In this document: piece after piece, positions 33,016-42,972 of the stretch
Numbering within the stretch: the first letter of the stretch is position 1
How the letters are laid out: each line of letters begins with the position of its first letter
Assembly: GCF_004521915.1 (NCBI RefSeq)
Contig: NZ_SDKD01000010.1
Location: 130,213-194,212 of the forward strand
Length of the DNA: 64,000 bases
Direction: 5' to 3'
From: Brevibacillus migulae
GTDB lineage: Bacteria > Bacillota > Bacilli > Brevibacillales > Brevibacillaceae
Made by a program: the position numbers and the translations under genes
Notes under the pieces: generated by a model
Seen by the model: only the letters and a program-made list of their open reading frames with translations
What the model was told of the DNA's origin: nothing
The model's database searches: none

Positions 33016-34596
33016 TTATTTCACATCCATTTTGTTATTGATGTAGTAATAGTCTTCTGCCCCCGGCTTCCAGTTCAAGATACGGTTATTTACGCCGACG
33101 ATCATATTGGGATAGACCAGAAACGAATGCAGGACCTCACGATTAATGACGTCCACCGCTTGCTGAGTCAGCTTAACCCGTTGCTGGATATCAGCAGTCG
33201 CATTTAGCTGCGTTACCACCTGAATCAGGTTCTCGTTTGCCAGATTGATCGGATTCAGCGAACCGCCCGGCATAAATGCGGAATTCAAATAAAACCCTCC
33301 ATCCCCGCGCGGAGAGGTTGAATTGCTATACGTCGCCACATCCCAATCCTGATGATCACGCAAATACTGGTCGACGTTTTCCACCGTTTTGATCTCCATC
33401 ACAAGCCCGATCTTGGCAGCTTCTGACTGCAGCAGCTGGGCAATCAGGGGAAGCTCCGGCCGGCCTTTGTAGGTGATGATTTGCATCGAAAGCGGCTCGC
33501 CGTCCTTCATCCATTTGCCTTCCGCATTCCTTTGATATCCTGCTTCTTCCAACAATTTTATGGCTTCCGCCGAATTGGGTTTGCGCACTTCATCCTCGCT
33601 TCCAAAAGGCAAACGATGATGAAAAGGCCCATTTGCGGCAGTCGCATTGCCCAACAGGATATCATTGACAATACTGTTGCGGTCCAACAATAAATCGATG
33701 GCTCGCCTTACCCGGTTGTCTTGCAAAAGCGGCTTCTGCTGGTTGTACAAAAGAAAATGAACCCGCAGACTTGGCACCGACTCTACCCGCAATTCTGGAT
33801 CTTGTTGAATCACGCTGACCATCTCGGCTGGAATTTGGTAGACGATATCAGCTTCCTTGGACTGCAACGCCATGGCCCTTACATTGCCATCTTCATTAAA
33901 GGCGATTTCAATTTCATCGAGCTTGGCTTTCCCATCCCAATATCCGTCATAGCGAACCAGATCGGCTTTCACATTCGGTTGGAACTGCTTCACTTTAAAA
34001 GGACCCGTACCTACTGGCGCGAGATTGAATGCCTCTGTGCCCATTTGCTTTTCAGCTTCCACCTGAACTACACTGGCAAACGGATTTACCAATTCCGAAG
34101 GCAGCGATGGATGCGGCTCCGTGGTCACGATTGTCAATTCTTGCCCACTGGCCTTCATCGATGCGATTTTCAACGCTCTGGCCAGCGCCGGACTTGCTGC
34201 CACCCCACGTTCAAACGAAGCTTTTGCGGCAGCGGCATCCAGCTTTGTTCCATCTTGGAAAGTCACCCCGTCGCGGATCGTAAATGTCCATGTACGCTCG
34301 TCAATCGCTTCCCATTTGGAGGCAAGCCAAGGCTTGACTTCCAAATTCTCATCCATACGCACAAGCGTTTCTGTCACTCCGAATTTCAAGGGGTAGAAGC
34401 TGTTATGCGGATCTAGACTGCCAGTTTTGAAATGAATGATCATTTTCGCTTTTTTCTGTCCACCCTTCTCCACTTCACCCGCAATGCTTGGATTAGGAGC
34501 CTCTTGCTGCCCGCATGCAGTCAGCAGCATGCCAGTTGCCAGCAACAGGGATAGAAGCAAGCTCTTCTTTCGTTTTACCTTCTTTACTGAAAACAT
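33016..34596 (-). CDS. Oligopeptide/nickel-type solute-binding lipoprotein
   Basis: A 526-residue extracellular binding protein of the SBP_bac_5 family. The lipobox is LLTAC (~residue 28). Family motifs include TGSLDPHNSFYPLKFGVTETL, the KFEAIDERTWTF-like pattern, VGTGPFKVKQ and NRVRRAIDLLLDRN. Ligands in this family range from peptides to nickel-histidine and opine metallophores. The gene follows a Zur-type box (34644-34664) by 48 bp, so a zinc- or metallophore-related ligand is more likely than nutrition peptides (inference). GAGGG precedes the ATG. First gene of a five-gene operon. Confidence 0.88.
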   Translation of the reverse strand: MFSVKKVKRKKSLLLSLLLATGMLLTACGQQEAPNPSIAGEVEKGGQKKAKMIIHFKTGSLDPHNSFYPLKFGVTETLVRMDENLEVKPWLASKWEAIDERTWTFTIRDGVTFQDGTKLDAAAAKASFERGVAASPALARALKIASMKASGQELTIVTTEPHPSLPSELVNPFASVVQVEAEKQMGTEAFNLAPVGTGPFKVKQFQPNVKADLVRYDGYWDGKAKLDEIEIAFNEDGNVRAMALQSKEADIVYQIPAEMVSVIQQDPELRVESVPSLRVHFLLYNQQKPLLQDNRVRRAIDLLLDRNSIVNDILLGNATAANGPFHHRLPFGSEDEVRKPNSAEAIKLLEEAGYQRNAEGKWMKDGEPLSMQIITYKGRPELPLIAQLLQSEAAKIGLVMEIKTVENVDQYLRDHQDWDVATYSNSTSPRGDGGFYLNSAFMPGGSLNPINLANENLIQVVTQLNATADIQQRVKLTQQAVDVINREVLHSFLVYPNMIVGVNNRILNWKPGAEDYYYINNKMDVK

Positions 34597-34643
34597 GATC
34601 GGAACCCTCTTTCTAGAAATAAACTCGTTCCAAGAGCACTCTT

Positions 34644-34664
34644 AAGTGTAATCATTACGATTTA
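34644..34664 (-). promoter_or_regulatory. Putative Zur box before the binding-protein operon
   Basis: Centre and one arm match the Bacillus Zur box perfectly (ATTACGATTT with C at the centre); the other arm, TAAGTGTAAT, differs at three positions. It lies 48 bp upstream of the start codon at 34596 and overlaps the end of the acetyltransferase gene. Confidence 0.65.
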
Positions 34665-35159
34665 TACAACAAGTCGTGCCATATGTACGGTTTCCAACTC
34701 ATCTTGCTCTTCTTTTATCATGTGAAATCCATGAGAGTCCCAAAAATGGACGGCTCCCGGCAAGAACAGATGAGTGTGCAGGTAGGCGGTCGTATATTGT
34801 TGTTGTTTGCAAAACAGGATTGCTTGTTGAACCAGTTTTTTTCCGACGCCTTTCCTGCGCAGCTTTGGATCCACGTAACATTTGACAATCTCTGCGGAGT
34901 TGCTTAATTCGAATGCTTCGGATAATTCGGGAAACCTTCCATCATAAGGGACCACGCCGATACATCCAACGATTGTGCCTTTCTCATCATGCGCGAGCAA
35001 AAATGCTGACCTTTGAGGAATAATGTAGGTGTGCTCAAATGCTTGGAGATCCCGCGGAACCTGTGTATGATCCAGCATGGGAAAAACATCTCGACGGATC
35101 GGTAGAACAAAGTCAATGATGGCTCCGATATTTTCTTTTCGAGCTTCACGGATATTCAT
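34662..35159 (-). CDS. GNAT-family N-acetyltransferase
   Basis: A 165-residue acyltransferase of the GNAT fold. Motif A with the acetyl-CoA pyrophosphate loop is [22 protein letters not shown], followed by [21 protein letters not shown]. Its ATG overlaps the stop of the COG0523 GTPase by 4 nt (ATGA), so the two are coupled and share the Zur-type control in front of the GTPase. Substrate unknown; the partnership suggests modification of a protein or small molecule during zinc limitation (inference). Confidence 0.88.
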   Translation of the reverse strand: MNIREARKENIGAIIDFVLPIRRDVFPMLDHTQVPRDLQAFEHTYIIPQRSAFLLAHDEKGTIVGCIGVVPYDGRFPELSEAFELSNSAEIVKCYVDPKLRRKGVGKKLVQQAILFCKQQQYTTAYLHTHLFLPGAVHFWDSHGFHMIKEEQDELETVHMARLVV

Positions 35160-36412
35160 GTGAGAACTTCTCTCTCCTCTTCCAAAACTGTCGAAACCAC
35201 TGGCATTGGATCAGCAAATAGCGTCCAATCTTGCTCCAGCTCCACTTCTGTCAGCAAGCATCGATCCAAATCACGGATCATTTCCTCTTGATTCATCTCG
35301 ATCCCGATAAACACAATTTCGTTCTGCCGATCACCGTACTTTGGATCAAATGTCTGGTACCATTCTGGATTCTCCTGTTTGATTTGCTCCTGCTCCTCAT
35401 GCGGCAAAGCTGCTACCCAATATCCAGCTGCCCCGATCTGAATGGAGGGGCCAGCCTGGCTAACCGTCATAGCGACATCATTGCGCGTCGCGATCCAGAG
35501 GAACCCTTTTGCGCGAACGACTTCTTCCGGCCACTGCTCGAGCCATCGCATGAACCGCTCGGGATGAAAAGGAACTCTTCTGCGGTACACAAAGGAGGAA
35601 ACACCGTATTCTTCCGTCTCAGGTGTATGATGATCTTGCTGCAGCTCCTTCATCCAGCCCGCGGATTGACTTGCTTTGTCAAAGTCAAACAATTGCGTAT
35701 GTAAAATTTGATTCGGAGCGACTCTCCCATGGACGGAGCGGACGATTTTGGCTGATGGCTGCAGCCTTCGAAGAATACGCTCCAATTGCTCCAGTTCTTT
35801 CTCCGGGACCATATCGCATTTGTTAATTACCAACACATCACAAAATTCAATCTGTTCAATCAACAGATCAACCACTTCCCGTAAGTCATCCTCGCTTGCG
35901 GCTTGCTGGCGATCCAGCAAATTTTCTCCCGATGAAAAGTCATGCCAGAATCGGTAAGCATCCACCACGGTTACCATCGTATCAAGACGGCAATAACGAG
36001 TTAAATCAATCCCATTCTCCTCGTCCACATAGCTAAAGGTCTGTGCCACCGGGATAGGCTCACCGATTCCCGTCGATTCAATCAAAATGTAATCGTAGGC
36101 ACCTTCCTTGGCCAACCGCTCGACTTCCACCAGCAGGTCTTCCCGCAGCGTGCAGCAGATGCAGCCATTGGACATTTCGACGACTTTCTCATCCGTTCGG
36201 GAGAGGCTGCTGTTTTGCTTGACTAGCGCGGCATCAATGTTTAGCTCACTCAGATCGTTCACAATGACGGCGACTTTCCATCCTTCACGGTTGTTCAGCA
36301 CATGATTCAAGATGGTTGTTTTTCCGGAACCCAAATAACCGCTTAATACGGTCACCGGGATGCGATGATCCGGCTCTATTTCAAGGATTTGTTTTTGCTC
36401 TTGGTATTGCAT
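35156..36412 (-). CDS. COG0523/CobW-family zinc GTPase (ZagA/YciC-like)
   Basis: A 418-residue G3E GTPase metal chaperone. N-terminal Walker [10 protein letters not shown]; the metal-binding CxCC motif [19 protein letters not shown]; guanine-specificity NKCDM; and a C-terminal CobW_C domain with acidic and His-containing loops. In B. subtilis the Zur-controlled member ZagA (formerly YciC) delivers zinc to folate enzymes. A near-perfect Zur box lies 78 bp upstream of the start and a weaker one 15 bp upstream. GGAGGGG precedes the ATG. It is translationally coupled to a GNAT gene. Confidence 0.9.
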   Translation of the reverse strand: MQYQEQKQILEIEPDHRIPVTVLSGYLGSGKTTILNHVLNNREGWKVAVIVNDLSELNIDAALVKQNSSLSRTDEKVVEMSNGCICCTLREDLLVEVERLAKEGAYDYILIESTGIGEPIPVAQTFSYVDEENGIDLTRYCRLDTMVTVVDAYRFWHDFSSGENLLDRQQAASEDDLREVVDLLIEQIEFCDVLVINKCDMVPEKELEQLERILRRLQPSAKIVRSVHGRVAPNQILHTQLFDFDKASQSAGWMKELQQDHHTPETEEYGVSSFVYRRRVPFHPERFMRWLEQWPEEVVRAKGFLWIATRNDVAMTVSQAGPSIQIGAAGYWVAALPHEEQEQIKQENPEWYQTFDPKYGDRQNEIVFIGIEMNQEEMIRDLDRCLLTEVELEQDWTLFADPMPVVSTVLEEEREVLT

Positions 36413-36426
36413 GAAAACCCCTCCAC

Positions 36427-36447
36427 AAATCGTAATTATTCTTATTT
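36427..36447 (-). promoter_or_regulatory. Degenerate Zur-like site close to the GTPase start
   Basis: One arm is perfect (AAATCGTAAT with T at the centre and ATT beginning the other), but the remaining seven positions match only partly. It sits 15 bp before the ATG, near the ribosome-binding site. Confidence 0.4.
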
Positions 36448-36489
36448 ACGTTTATTAGCCTACTGGAGTTGCCTACCATTTGTCAATAC

Positions 36490-36510
36490 AAATCGTATTT
36501 ATTACGATTT
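36490..36510 (-). promoter_or_regulatory. Zur box upstream of the COG0523 GTPase
   Basis: Arms AAATCGTATT and ATTACGATTT around a T. All but one of the 20 arm bases match the Bacillus Zur consensus. It lies 78 bp upstream of the GTPase start codon. Confidence 0.78.
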
Positions 36511-36658
36511 ATTGCGAATAGTACCGCATTCCCGCATGCTGCTGTAATTGATTGCGAACCTATTAGCACTATATGTACATCCTATACGTACTTAGAAATC
36601 AAACTGGAAAAAGGTACAAGCTATCAGGATTAACAAGCACATTTCTGATGCCTTCGCT

Positions 36659-37840
36659 TCATACAGCCATTTTTTTGCTTCGATCGTATGTAAAAAACAT
36701 CATGGCCACGCCTAAGATTGAGCAGATCAAATACATAAACGAATAAGAGGAATGATCCGCGACCGGCCCCATAATAACTCCCCCCAACGAAACGCCCAAA
36801 TCAGCCATCGCAATGAACAATCCGATCAACACATTGCGATTCGCCTGCGGCAGGACAAAGGTTAAATATGTTGTTAATGTAGGATAGAGCAACGCTTGCG
36901 CAATTCCCATTAAGACTGCTCCAATGTAGAATAAGACGGCCCCACCCAATGCGGAAAAACTTACACTTAGAGCTGCTATTGCAAGAATTAGCATAATCCC
37001 CATCATGAAAGAGGAACGCCATTTTCCGTCCGAAGGGATTTTTTTCCGCAATAGAAACCGTGCCAATACGACAGTCCCCGCCTGCAGCATAAGATAAATT
37101 CCCGCATTCCCGTACTTGATTTGCCCCGCATACAGCGGTATGAAAGTGGTAACCGCACCGAATATGATGGACGCCGTCAGCATCAAACCGCTGCATTTGC
37201 ATAAATGCGGATTTTTCACCAATTGGCTGAATGACTGAAACATCGTTGCTCCCCGCTCTGACTGAACCGAAGGAGGCTCTGCCTCTTTTTTGTCCATTTT
37301 GGCGCTATAGCCCGCCACCCCGGTAAGGACCGCAATCGTGATCATGGCAACGGTAAAATAATGTCCATCTCCCGTATGCCAGATGCCAAGAGCAAGTAAG
37401 GGTCCAAGAATACCGGGCATAGAAGCACACAAGGAATACATCGAGATGCCTTGAGAACGATCCTGATCCGGCAACGCATCAATAATGCCCAGCTGTAATG
37501 CCATGGAGAAAAAAGCGGTACACACTCCTTGCAAGACCCTGGCAGCGAAATATCCCTCCAGTCCGGTAAACGTGTACAGAAGCAAAGCACATCCATTGAA
37601 AATCAGAATCGTACGGAGCACCTTGATCGCCCCATGTTTTTGAATGACATGGCCTGCCCACGGCCGAATAAACATGGTTGTGAACAAATACGCTCCCATG
37701 ATGATCCCGATCGTTGTATTGGTCGCGCCCAGCATTGCTCCTTTCAATGGAATGATCACATTCAGGATAGAGTTCGCGCTAAAATACAAAAGAGTCAACA
37801 TATATAATCGCAAAAATGGCCAAGACAGAGCCCCTCTCAC
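36659..37840 (-). CDS. cntE: CntE-like metallophore exporter (MFS)
   Basis: A 393-residue major-facilitator protein with twelve helices. From memory of the staphylococcal staphylopine exporter CntE, the N-terminal half is strikingly alike: LSWPFLRLYMLTLLYFSAN, LGATNTTIGIIMGAY, RPWAGHVI, FTGLEGYFAARVLQGVCT, FFSMALQLGIIDALPDQD. The C-terminal LVLP-type pattern and MGPVAD also fit. CntE exports an opine-type metallophore to the medium. The start is GTG with GGAG 8 nt upstream, 51 bp after the last ABC gene. The gene order is that of cntABCDFE. A general drug exporter is possible but less likely given both motif and context. Confidence 0.85.
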   Translation of the reverse strand: MRGALSWPFLRLYMLTLLYFSANSILNVIIPLKGAMLGATNTTIGIIMGAYLFTTMFIRPWAGHVIQKHGAIKVLRTILIFNGCALLLYTFTGLEGYFAARVLQGVCTAFFSMALQLGIIDALPDQDRSQGISMYSLCASMPGILGPLLALGIWHTGDGHYFTVAMITIAVLTGVAGYSAKMDKKEAEPPSVQSERGATMFQSFSQLVKNPHLCKCSGLMLTASIIFGAVTTFIPLYAGQIKYGNAGIYLMLQAGTVVLARFLLRKKIPSDGKWRSSFMMGIMLILAIAALSVSFSALGGAVLFYIGAVLMGIAQALLYPTLTTYLTFVLPQANRNVLIGLFIAMADLGVSLGGVIMGPVADHSSYSFMYLICSILGVAMMFFTYDRSKKMAV

Positions 37841-37891
37841 AGCTTTTGCTCCTTCCCATACACCCTTTGGTCTCTCTATTGTGTAATCAAG

Positions 37892-38635
37892 TTACGCAAT
37901 GATCATCTGCAGCAATTTCTTTGAATACGCAGACTGGACATCTTTTAGATGTTCAACCTTAACGATTTCTTCGATCTCACCATTTCGGATGATCATGACT
38001 CTGTCGCAAATATAGGCGGCGGCTTGTATATCATGGGTGATGAAGATATAGCCCATGTCGTAAAGCTTCCTCAAGTTTTTCAGCAATTCAAGCACTTGAA
38101 TTTGTACGGATCCATCCAAAGAGCTGATTGCTTCATCGAAAAGGATGCATTTCGGTTCAGTCGAAACGGCTCTCGCGATACATACCCTTTGAGCCTCCCC
38201 CCCGGATAACTCATGGGGATACTTTTTTCGATAGGACGGATTCAGCCCAACCTGGCATAATACTTGATCAATCTTGCTTTGAACCCCTCCTAGCAGCTCT
38301 TTTTTCATGTGCAAAGGCTCCAGAATGGCCTCTTCAACCGTATAAAATGGATTGATGGAGGAGGTGTAATCTTGAAATACTGCGCTGATGTTCCCCATTC
38401 TCACCCTTCGATTCCCTACACTTTTGCCCTCAAAAAAGATGGTTCCTCGATCCGGCTTTTCAATTCCCAATAGCAATCGTCCCAATGTGGATTTCCCACT
38501 TCCACTTTCACCGATGATGCCGAGACACTCCCCGCGCTTGCATTCGAAGCTGATATTTTTCAACACTTGCTCTTTTTTCTTAGAGAACAATCCGCCTTTT
38601 TTGTATGATTTCTCAATGCAATCAACGCTCAGCAA
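37892..38635 (-). CDS. cntF: CntF-like metallophore ABC importer ATPase
   Basis: A 247-residue ATPase. Walker [10 protein letters not shown] and signature LSGGEAQR are normal. Walker B reads CILFDEAISSLD, with Ala-Ile in place of the usual Pro-Thr, and the switch His is in FITHDIQA. Short length and lack of the C-terminal peptide-transporter extension fit CntF (about 249 residues in S. aureus). It overlaps the end of the previous ATPase gene by 14 nt. Confidence 0.83.
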   Translation of the reverse strand: MLSVDCIEKSYKKGGLFSKKKEQVLKNISFECKRGECLGIIGESGSGKSTLGRLLLGIEKPDRGTIFFEGKSVGNRRVRMGNISAVFQDYTSSINPFYTVEEAILEPLHMKKELLGGVQSKIDQVLCQVGLNPSYRKKYPHELSGGEAQRVCIARAVSTEPKCILFDEAISSLDGSVQIQVLELLKNLRKLYDMGYIFITHDIQAAAYICDRVMIIRNGEIEEIVKVEHLKDVQSAYSKKLLQMIIA

Positions 38636-39443
38636 AGCTAACTCCTCCCAAGATTTTCTTATAGTGTTGATTTAGCACCTGCTTCGTGGAGATCAAGTAA
38701 CGGGTATATTCATGCTGAGGGTCTGTGAATATGGCACGGGTCGTCCCGTTTTCAACAATCTTTCCGTCTTTCATAACCAGAACTTCATCGGCTATTAATT
38801 TGACAATCCCCAAATCATGAGAAACGAATATCATGGAGCATCCCATTTGTTCCCGTAATTGAAGGAACTGTTCAACGACTTCGAACTGAGAGATTGTATC
38901 GAGTGCTGTCGTGGGCTCATCCGCAATAATGATGTCAGGCTCCAATACAAGAGCCAGCGCGATCATCACCCGCTGCAGCATCCCACCCGATAACTGGTGA
39001 GGATATTTATTCATCACCTCTATCGGGTTTTTCAGCATCACGTTTTCCATGGCACTCTTCATCCTGGCTATGATTTCTCCTTGACTCCAGCCGAAATGCT
39101 CAGCAAGCGTCTCTTTTAGATGAACTCCCACCACACAAGAGGGATCAAAGGCACGCATGCCATGTTGCAAAATCATGCAGAGATGTTTTCCCCTCCGTTT
39201 CCTCATCTCTTTCTCGGAAAGTTCGCTCAAATTTTCACCTTTGAACAAAATGTCTCCGCTTTGTCGGATCCCGACTTTATTCAATCTCATGATAGCCCTG
39301 CAAGTTACAGACTTTCCGCTACCGCTTTCTCCTACGATGGCCAGGCAGCTTCCCTGCTTAACATGGAAAGAACTATTTGGAATGATAACGCGATCCGTGT
39401 GGCTATCCCAAATTTTCAAATGGTTGACTTCCAACAGATTCAT
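38622..39443 (-). CDS. cntD: CntD-like metallophore ABC importer ATPase
   Basis: A 273-residue ATPase with Walker A GESGSGKS, signature LSGGMLQR, Walker [13 protein letters not shown] and switch His in FVSHDLGI, followed by an Opp-type C-terminal segment ([12 protein letters not shown]). ATG 39443 is the most likely start, 8 nt after the permease stop, although the best ribosome-binding sequence (AAGGGGTGG) is somewhat far away; translational coupling would explain this. Size matches CntD. Confidence 0.83.
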   Translation of the reverse strand: MNLLEVNHLKIWDSHTDRVIIPNSSFHVKQGSCLAIVGESGSGKSVTCRAIMRLNKVGIRQSGDILFKGENLSELSEKEMRKRRGKHLCMILQHGMRAFDPSCVVGVHLKETLAEHFGWSQGEIIARMKSAMENVMLKNPIEVMNKYPHQLSGGMLQRVMIALALVLEPDIIIADEPTTALDTISQFEVVEQFLQLREQMGCSMIFVSHDLGIVKLIADEVLVMKDGKIVENGTTRAIFTDPQHEYTRYLISTKQVLNQHYKKILGGVSFAER

Positions 39444-39450
39444 AACTGGA

Positions 39451-40344
39451 TTACGCCACCCCTTTTCCTTCGAGCTTCGCGATAGACGTGGTTTCAAATC
39501 CTAGCTGCTTATTCTTAGAGGTCATTAATTGTGGATCCAGCGCAACTTGGAGCGTGTCAGCCAAATAATTGATGGCCGATACGATGATCACAATGGTAAG
39601 GCCGGGAGCTAACATTAATTCTGGACGTGAAAACATGACCTCCCTTGCTTCATTCAGCATCATGCCCCACTCAGCTTGCGGAGCTTGAATCCCTAATCCC
39701 AAGAAGGAAAACCCGGATATTTGCAAAATCATCGAACCGAAGGAACTGCTTGCTATGACCGCGATGTCAGGCAATGCAACGGGAATGATGTGCGAAATCA
39801 TTATTTTCAAGTGGCTAGCGCCGATCGCTTTGGAGAACTTTACATATTCGGATTCCGCATACTGCATGACAGACGTTCGGATGATCCGAGCAAACCACGC
39901 CCATTTCATCAATACAAAGGCGAGCAGTATATTTTCAAACCCTACGCCCAAAATGCCGATGACTGCCAATGTCATGACATACCCCGGAAATGAAAGCATC
40001 ACATCGCAAACCCGCATCAAGAAGGCATCTGTTTTTCCTCGGAAGTAGCCTGCAAGAAAGCCTACAATCGACCCAATCGTTACAGATAGCACCAGCGCAG
40101 CGAACACCCATAGCATGCTGGGACGGATTCCGTAAATCAAACGGGATAACATGCATCGCCCCAGATGGTCGTTGCCTAAAAGATATTCCCATGATGAGGC
40201 TGCGAATTGAAGCTCCATATTGACTTCTTCGGGATCATGCGGCGCAATAAAAGGCGCAAATACCCCTGCCACTGTCGTCACCGCAATAATGGATAATGAG
40301 AGAGCAGCTACCTTGTCCTTCAGCACATATTTCAATCGATTCAT
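39451..40344 (-). CDS. cntC: CntC-like metallophore ABC importer permease
   Basis: A 297-residue permease of the DppC/NikC/CntC group: first helix ALSLSIIAVTTVAGVFAPFI, LGNDHLGRCMLSRLIYGIRPS in loop one, and the cytoplasmic loop ARIIRTSVMQYAESEYVKFSKAIGAS that contacts the ATPases. It starts immediately after the partner permease stop codon, with no gap. Hydrophobic segments number six. Confidence 0.85.
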   Translation of the reverse strand: MNRLKYVLKDKVAALSLSIIAVTTVAGVFAPFIAPHDPEEVNMELQFAASSWEYLLGNDHLGRCMLSRLIYGIRPSMLWVFAALVLSVTIGSIVGFLAGYFRGKTDAFLMRVCDVMLSFPGYVMTLAVIGILGVGFENILLAFVLMKWAWFARIIRTSVMQYAESEYVKFSKAIGASHLKIMISHIIPVALPDIAVIASSSFGSMILQISGFSFLGLGIQAPQAEWGMMLNEAREVMFSRPELMLAPGLTIVIIVSAINYLADTLQVALDPQLMTSKNKQLGFETTSIAKLEGKGVA

Positions 40345-41277
40345 TTAGAGATCATTCCTTACTTTCGGGTTCATCGCCGCATTGATAATGTCAGAAATGG
40401 TATTGAATAAAATAAAGGCGACTGCCAACACCAGGACATACGCTTGGATGATCGGGAAGTCCCTGCTTAAAATGGATTTTACGCTGAGTGTACCTAAGCC
40501 CGGCCAAGCAAATATGTTTTCTACCACAACTGTGCTTCCCAAGATGATGGGAATCGCCATGCAAAATACAGAAACGGCCACCTGCAAAGAATTCCGTAAA
40601 ATGTGCATCGTGATTTTCTTCTCCGGTAACCCGCATGCCCTGCCATAGAGGACATAGTCTTCATTCATGTTGCTTAACATGGAACTGCGAATGATTCGAA
40701 AATAGATGCCAGCGTAGTTGATGGTAATCACAGTCACCGGCAATAGATAGCTTTTGTACGAATCCATTCCGCTTGTCGGCAGCCAATCCAGCTTGACGGC
40801 AAAATACCAGATCATCAGCGCAGCAAGCCAGTAAGATGGCATGGACGTGAGAAAAAAGGAAGCCCCCCTGATCGATTTATCCACCATTTTTCCTGCTTTC
40901 AATGCGCAGACTACCCCCAATACGATAGACAGCACAACAATGGAAACTGCCGAGACCATCGTCAGCTTAAACGTATTAATAAAGGCTGGGCCAAGCAAAG
41001 ACCACACGGGTTTTCCATTGACGTATGATTTTCCAAAATCAAGCTGCAGGCATGAAACGGCCCAACGAAGGTAACGGGTTAGAAAAGGTTGATCCATCCC
41101 CAGTTCTGCCTTTGTTTGCTCAATTAACTCCTCTGTTATTTTCGGTACGCCTTGCGAGTGCAACACGACTTCGGCGGGATCTAAGGGAGAGAGATGAATG
41201 AATGCAAACGTTACGAACGATATCAGCAGGACCAAAGGAATCGAAATCAATAACCTTTTGGTGATATAACGGCCCAT
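40345..41277 (-). CDS. cntB: CntB-like metallophore ABC importer permease
   Basis: A 310-residue permease of the DppB/NikB/CntB group. Helix one is LLISIPLVLLISFVTFAFIHL; LSPLDPAEVVLHSQGVP and KAELGMDQPFLTRYLRW follow in the first loop; the EAA loop is RIIRSSMLSNMNEDYVLYGRACGLPE, and a C-terminal VVENIFAWPGLGTL segment completes the pattern. It lies 21 bp after the binding-protein gene. S. aureus CntB is nearly the same length. Confidence 0.85.
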   Translation of the reverse strand: MGRYITKRLLISIPLVLLISFVTFAFIHLSPLDPAEVVLHSQGVPKITEELIEQTKAELGMDQPFLTRYLRWAVSCLQLDFGKSYVNGKPVWSLLGPAFINTFKLTMVSAVSIVVLSIVLGVVCALKAGKMVDKSIRGASFFLTSMPSYWLAALMIWYFAVKLDWLPTSGMDSYKSYLLPVTVITINYAGIYFRIIRSSMLSNMNEDYVLYGRACGLPEKKITMHILRNSLQVAVSVFCMAIPIILGSTVVVENIFAWPGLGTLSVKSILSRDFPIIQAYVLVLAVAFILFNTISDIINAAMNPKVRNDL

Positions 41278-41298
41278 AGCAATCCCCTTACTATGTAT

Positions 41299-42906
41299 TT
41301 ATTCAAAGTGCATACGCTCAAATGGAAGCTCGAACTGTGTTTGCTTAAATGAGAGGCCCTGCAGGTTTTTGGGAGCCAAGATCGTGACTCGTCCATTGGT
41401 AATCGGAATAAAGACAGCTTCATCATGAACAATGGTTAAAATATCTGCATATAACGATTTTCTTGTTTGCTCATCTGTCGATACCATCACTTGTTCTATT
41501 TTTTGATAGAGCTCATCCGCTTTCGCAATACCGCTCGTCGAATGAAAATAGGATGACTTGGAAGTGAAAGCGGCGATTGTGCTTTGCGGATCGTAGGCGA
41601 GTCCCCAGGTTTGATTGAAAAGCAAATCATAGTCCCCGGAAGACCTTCTAGTTGCAATTGAAGAAGACTCCTCACCGATAATCTCTAGTTGAATCCCGAT
41701 TTTTTTCATCGTATTCTGAATAAATTCAGCCATCGTTTTTTGAGAGGAGGAATTCACATCATAATAGAACTTCATGGCTAATGGATTTCCGTCTTTTGTT
41801 CTGAATTCACCCTCTTTCCCTAAAACCCAGCCCGCATTCTCCAGGATCTGTTTCGCTTTTTCCAAGTCGAATTCGCGTTTTTCCAATTCCACATCTGCGT
41901 AATTGACGTTGGAAGAGAAAAGGGTATACGCTGCCTGTTCAGTTCCATCAAATATTTGTTTGCTGATGGTCTCTCGATCAATGGCGTACCATATCGCTTC
42001 GCGTACAGCCGTTTCATGTACGGGGTTCCCGGATTTGCTACTATTGGCAACGATCATGCTCGTGTTCATTGGCTGACTTCGAACAATCTGGTACTTACCC
42101 GATTCCACCAATTGATTCATCGCTTCTAAATCAAGACTGTTTGCGCCTCGATCATCCGTAAAGACAAAGTTGACTTCTCCCTTTTGCAGCGCCAGGAAGG
42201 TAGTTTCCCCTGCGGGAAGCACTTTTGCCGTGATTTTCTTTATTTTAGGCGCGCCGCCCCAGTATTGATCATTGGCTTCAAATACGGCATACTGGTCAAC
42301 TTTATGCTCGGTAAGCTTATAGGGTCCTGTCCCGTTATACCCACTTACGCCATCTTTCGTTCCTCCATCTATGAAGTTATTAGGTGAGATGAACACATAA
42401 GGTCTGGTCATCGACAATTCAACCAACGTCGGATAGTACGGTTCGGATAAAACCAATTCAACGGTATATTCATCGAGCACATTGCAGTTCACGATCTTTG
42501 TCGATAGCTTGATCCAGGAATGCTTGCTTGCATTGCTTTGCACAGCTTCCATGTTCTTTTTTACAGCTTCCGCATTAAATGGCTCCCCATCATGGAACCT
42601 CACATCTTTCCTCAGATGAAACGTGTAAACTTTTCCATCGCCAGAAATTTCCCAAGATTCAGCCAACAAAGGTTTGATTCCATCCTCCGTATTTTCTACC
42701 AATGACTCGTAGACCATCCCTTGAGCGGGCATTGAACCGGTATAAAAGTGCGGATTCATATCGTTAATATCTTTTGATGTGGCATATACGAGCTCATTTC
42801 CTTTGTCGGTTGACTCCTTTTTCGCGACATCCTCGCTACTGCAGCCAGCCAGCAGCGCGATTGACACCATGACAGCCACTAATACAAATCTCATTGCTCT
42901 GGTCAT
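41299..42906 (-). CDS. cntA: CntA/NikA-like metallophore-binding lipoprotein
   Basis: A 535-residue extracellular binding protein that should capture the metal-loaded metallophore. Lipobox IALLAGC near residue 22. The sequence NDMNPHFYTGSMPAQGMVYESLVE is the NikA/CntA form of the family signature, and NGTGPYKLTEHKVDQY and QTWGLAYDPQSTIAAF also fit NikA/CntA rather than peptide-binding OppA. ATG 42906 has GGAGG 7 nt upstream; a TTG/ATG extension further upstream would bury that site. Two Zur-type boxes lie in front. Ligand (staphylopine-like opine, nickel-histidine or other) cannot be fixed from sequence. Confidence 0.85.
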   Translation of the reverse strand: MTRAMRFVLVAVMVSIALLAGCSSEDVAKKESTDKGNELVYATSKDINDMNPHFYTGSMPAQGMVYESLVENTEDGIKPLLAESWEISGDGKVYTFHLRKDVRFHDGEPFNAEAVKKNMEAVQSNASKHSWIKLSTKIVNCNVLDEYTVELVLSEPYYPTLVELSMTRPYVFISPNNFIDGGTKDGVSGYNGTGPYKLTEHKVDQYAVFEANDQYWGGAPKIKKITAKVLPAGETTFLALQKGEVNFVFTDDRGANSLDLEAMNQLVESGKYQIVRSQPMNTSMIVANSSKSGNPVHETAVREAIWYAIDRETISKQIFDGTEQAAYTLFSSNVNYADVELEKREFDLEKAKQILENAGWVLGKEGEFRTKDGNPLAMKFYYDVNSSSQKTMAEFIQNTMKKIGIQLEIIGEESSSIATRRSSGDYDLLFNQTWGLAYDPQSTIAAFTSKSSYFHSTSGIAKADELYQKIEQVMVSTDEQTRKSLYADILTIVHDEAVFIPITNGRVTILAPKNLQGLSFKQTQFELPFERMHFE

Positions 42907-42942
42907 GCATTTTCCTCCTATGTACATAAGATAGTTTGACCT

Positions 42943-42963
42943 TAATTATAATCATTACGATTA
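42943..42963 (-). promoter_or_regulatory. Zur-like box, proximal copy, before the cnt-like operon
   Basis: The downstream arm ATTACGATTA differs from consensus at one base; the other arm, TAATTATAAT, at three. It lies 37 bp before the start codon and exactly 30 bp centre-to-centre from a near-perfect box. Confidence 0.6.
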
Positions 42964-42972
42964 AGATTCTAT

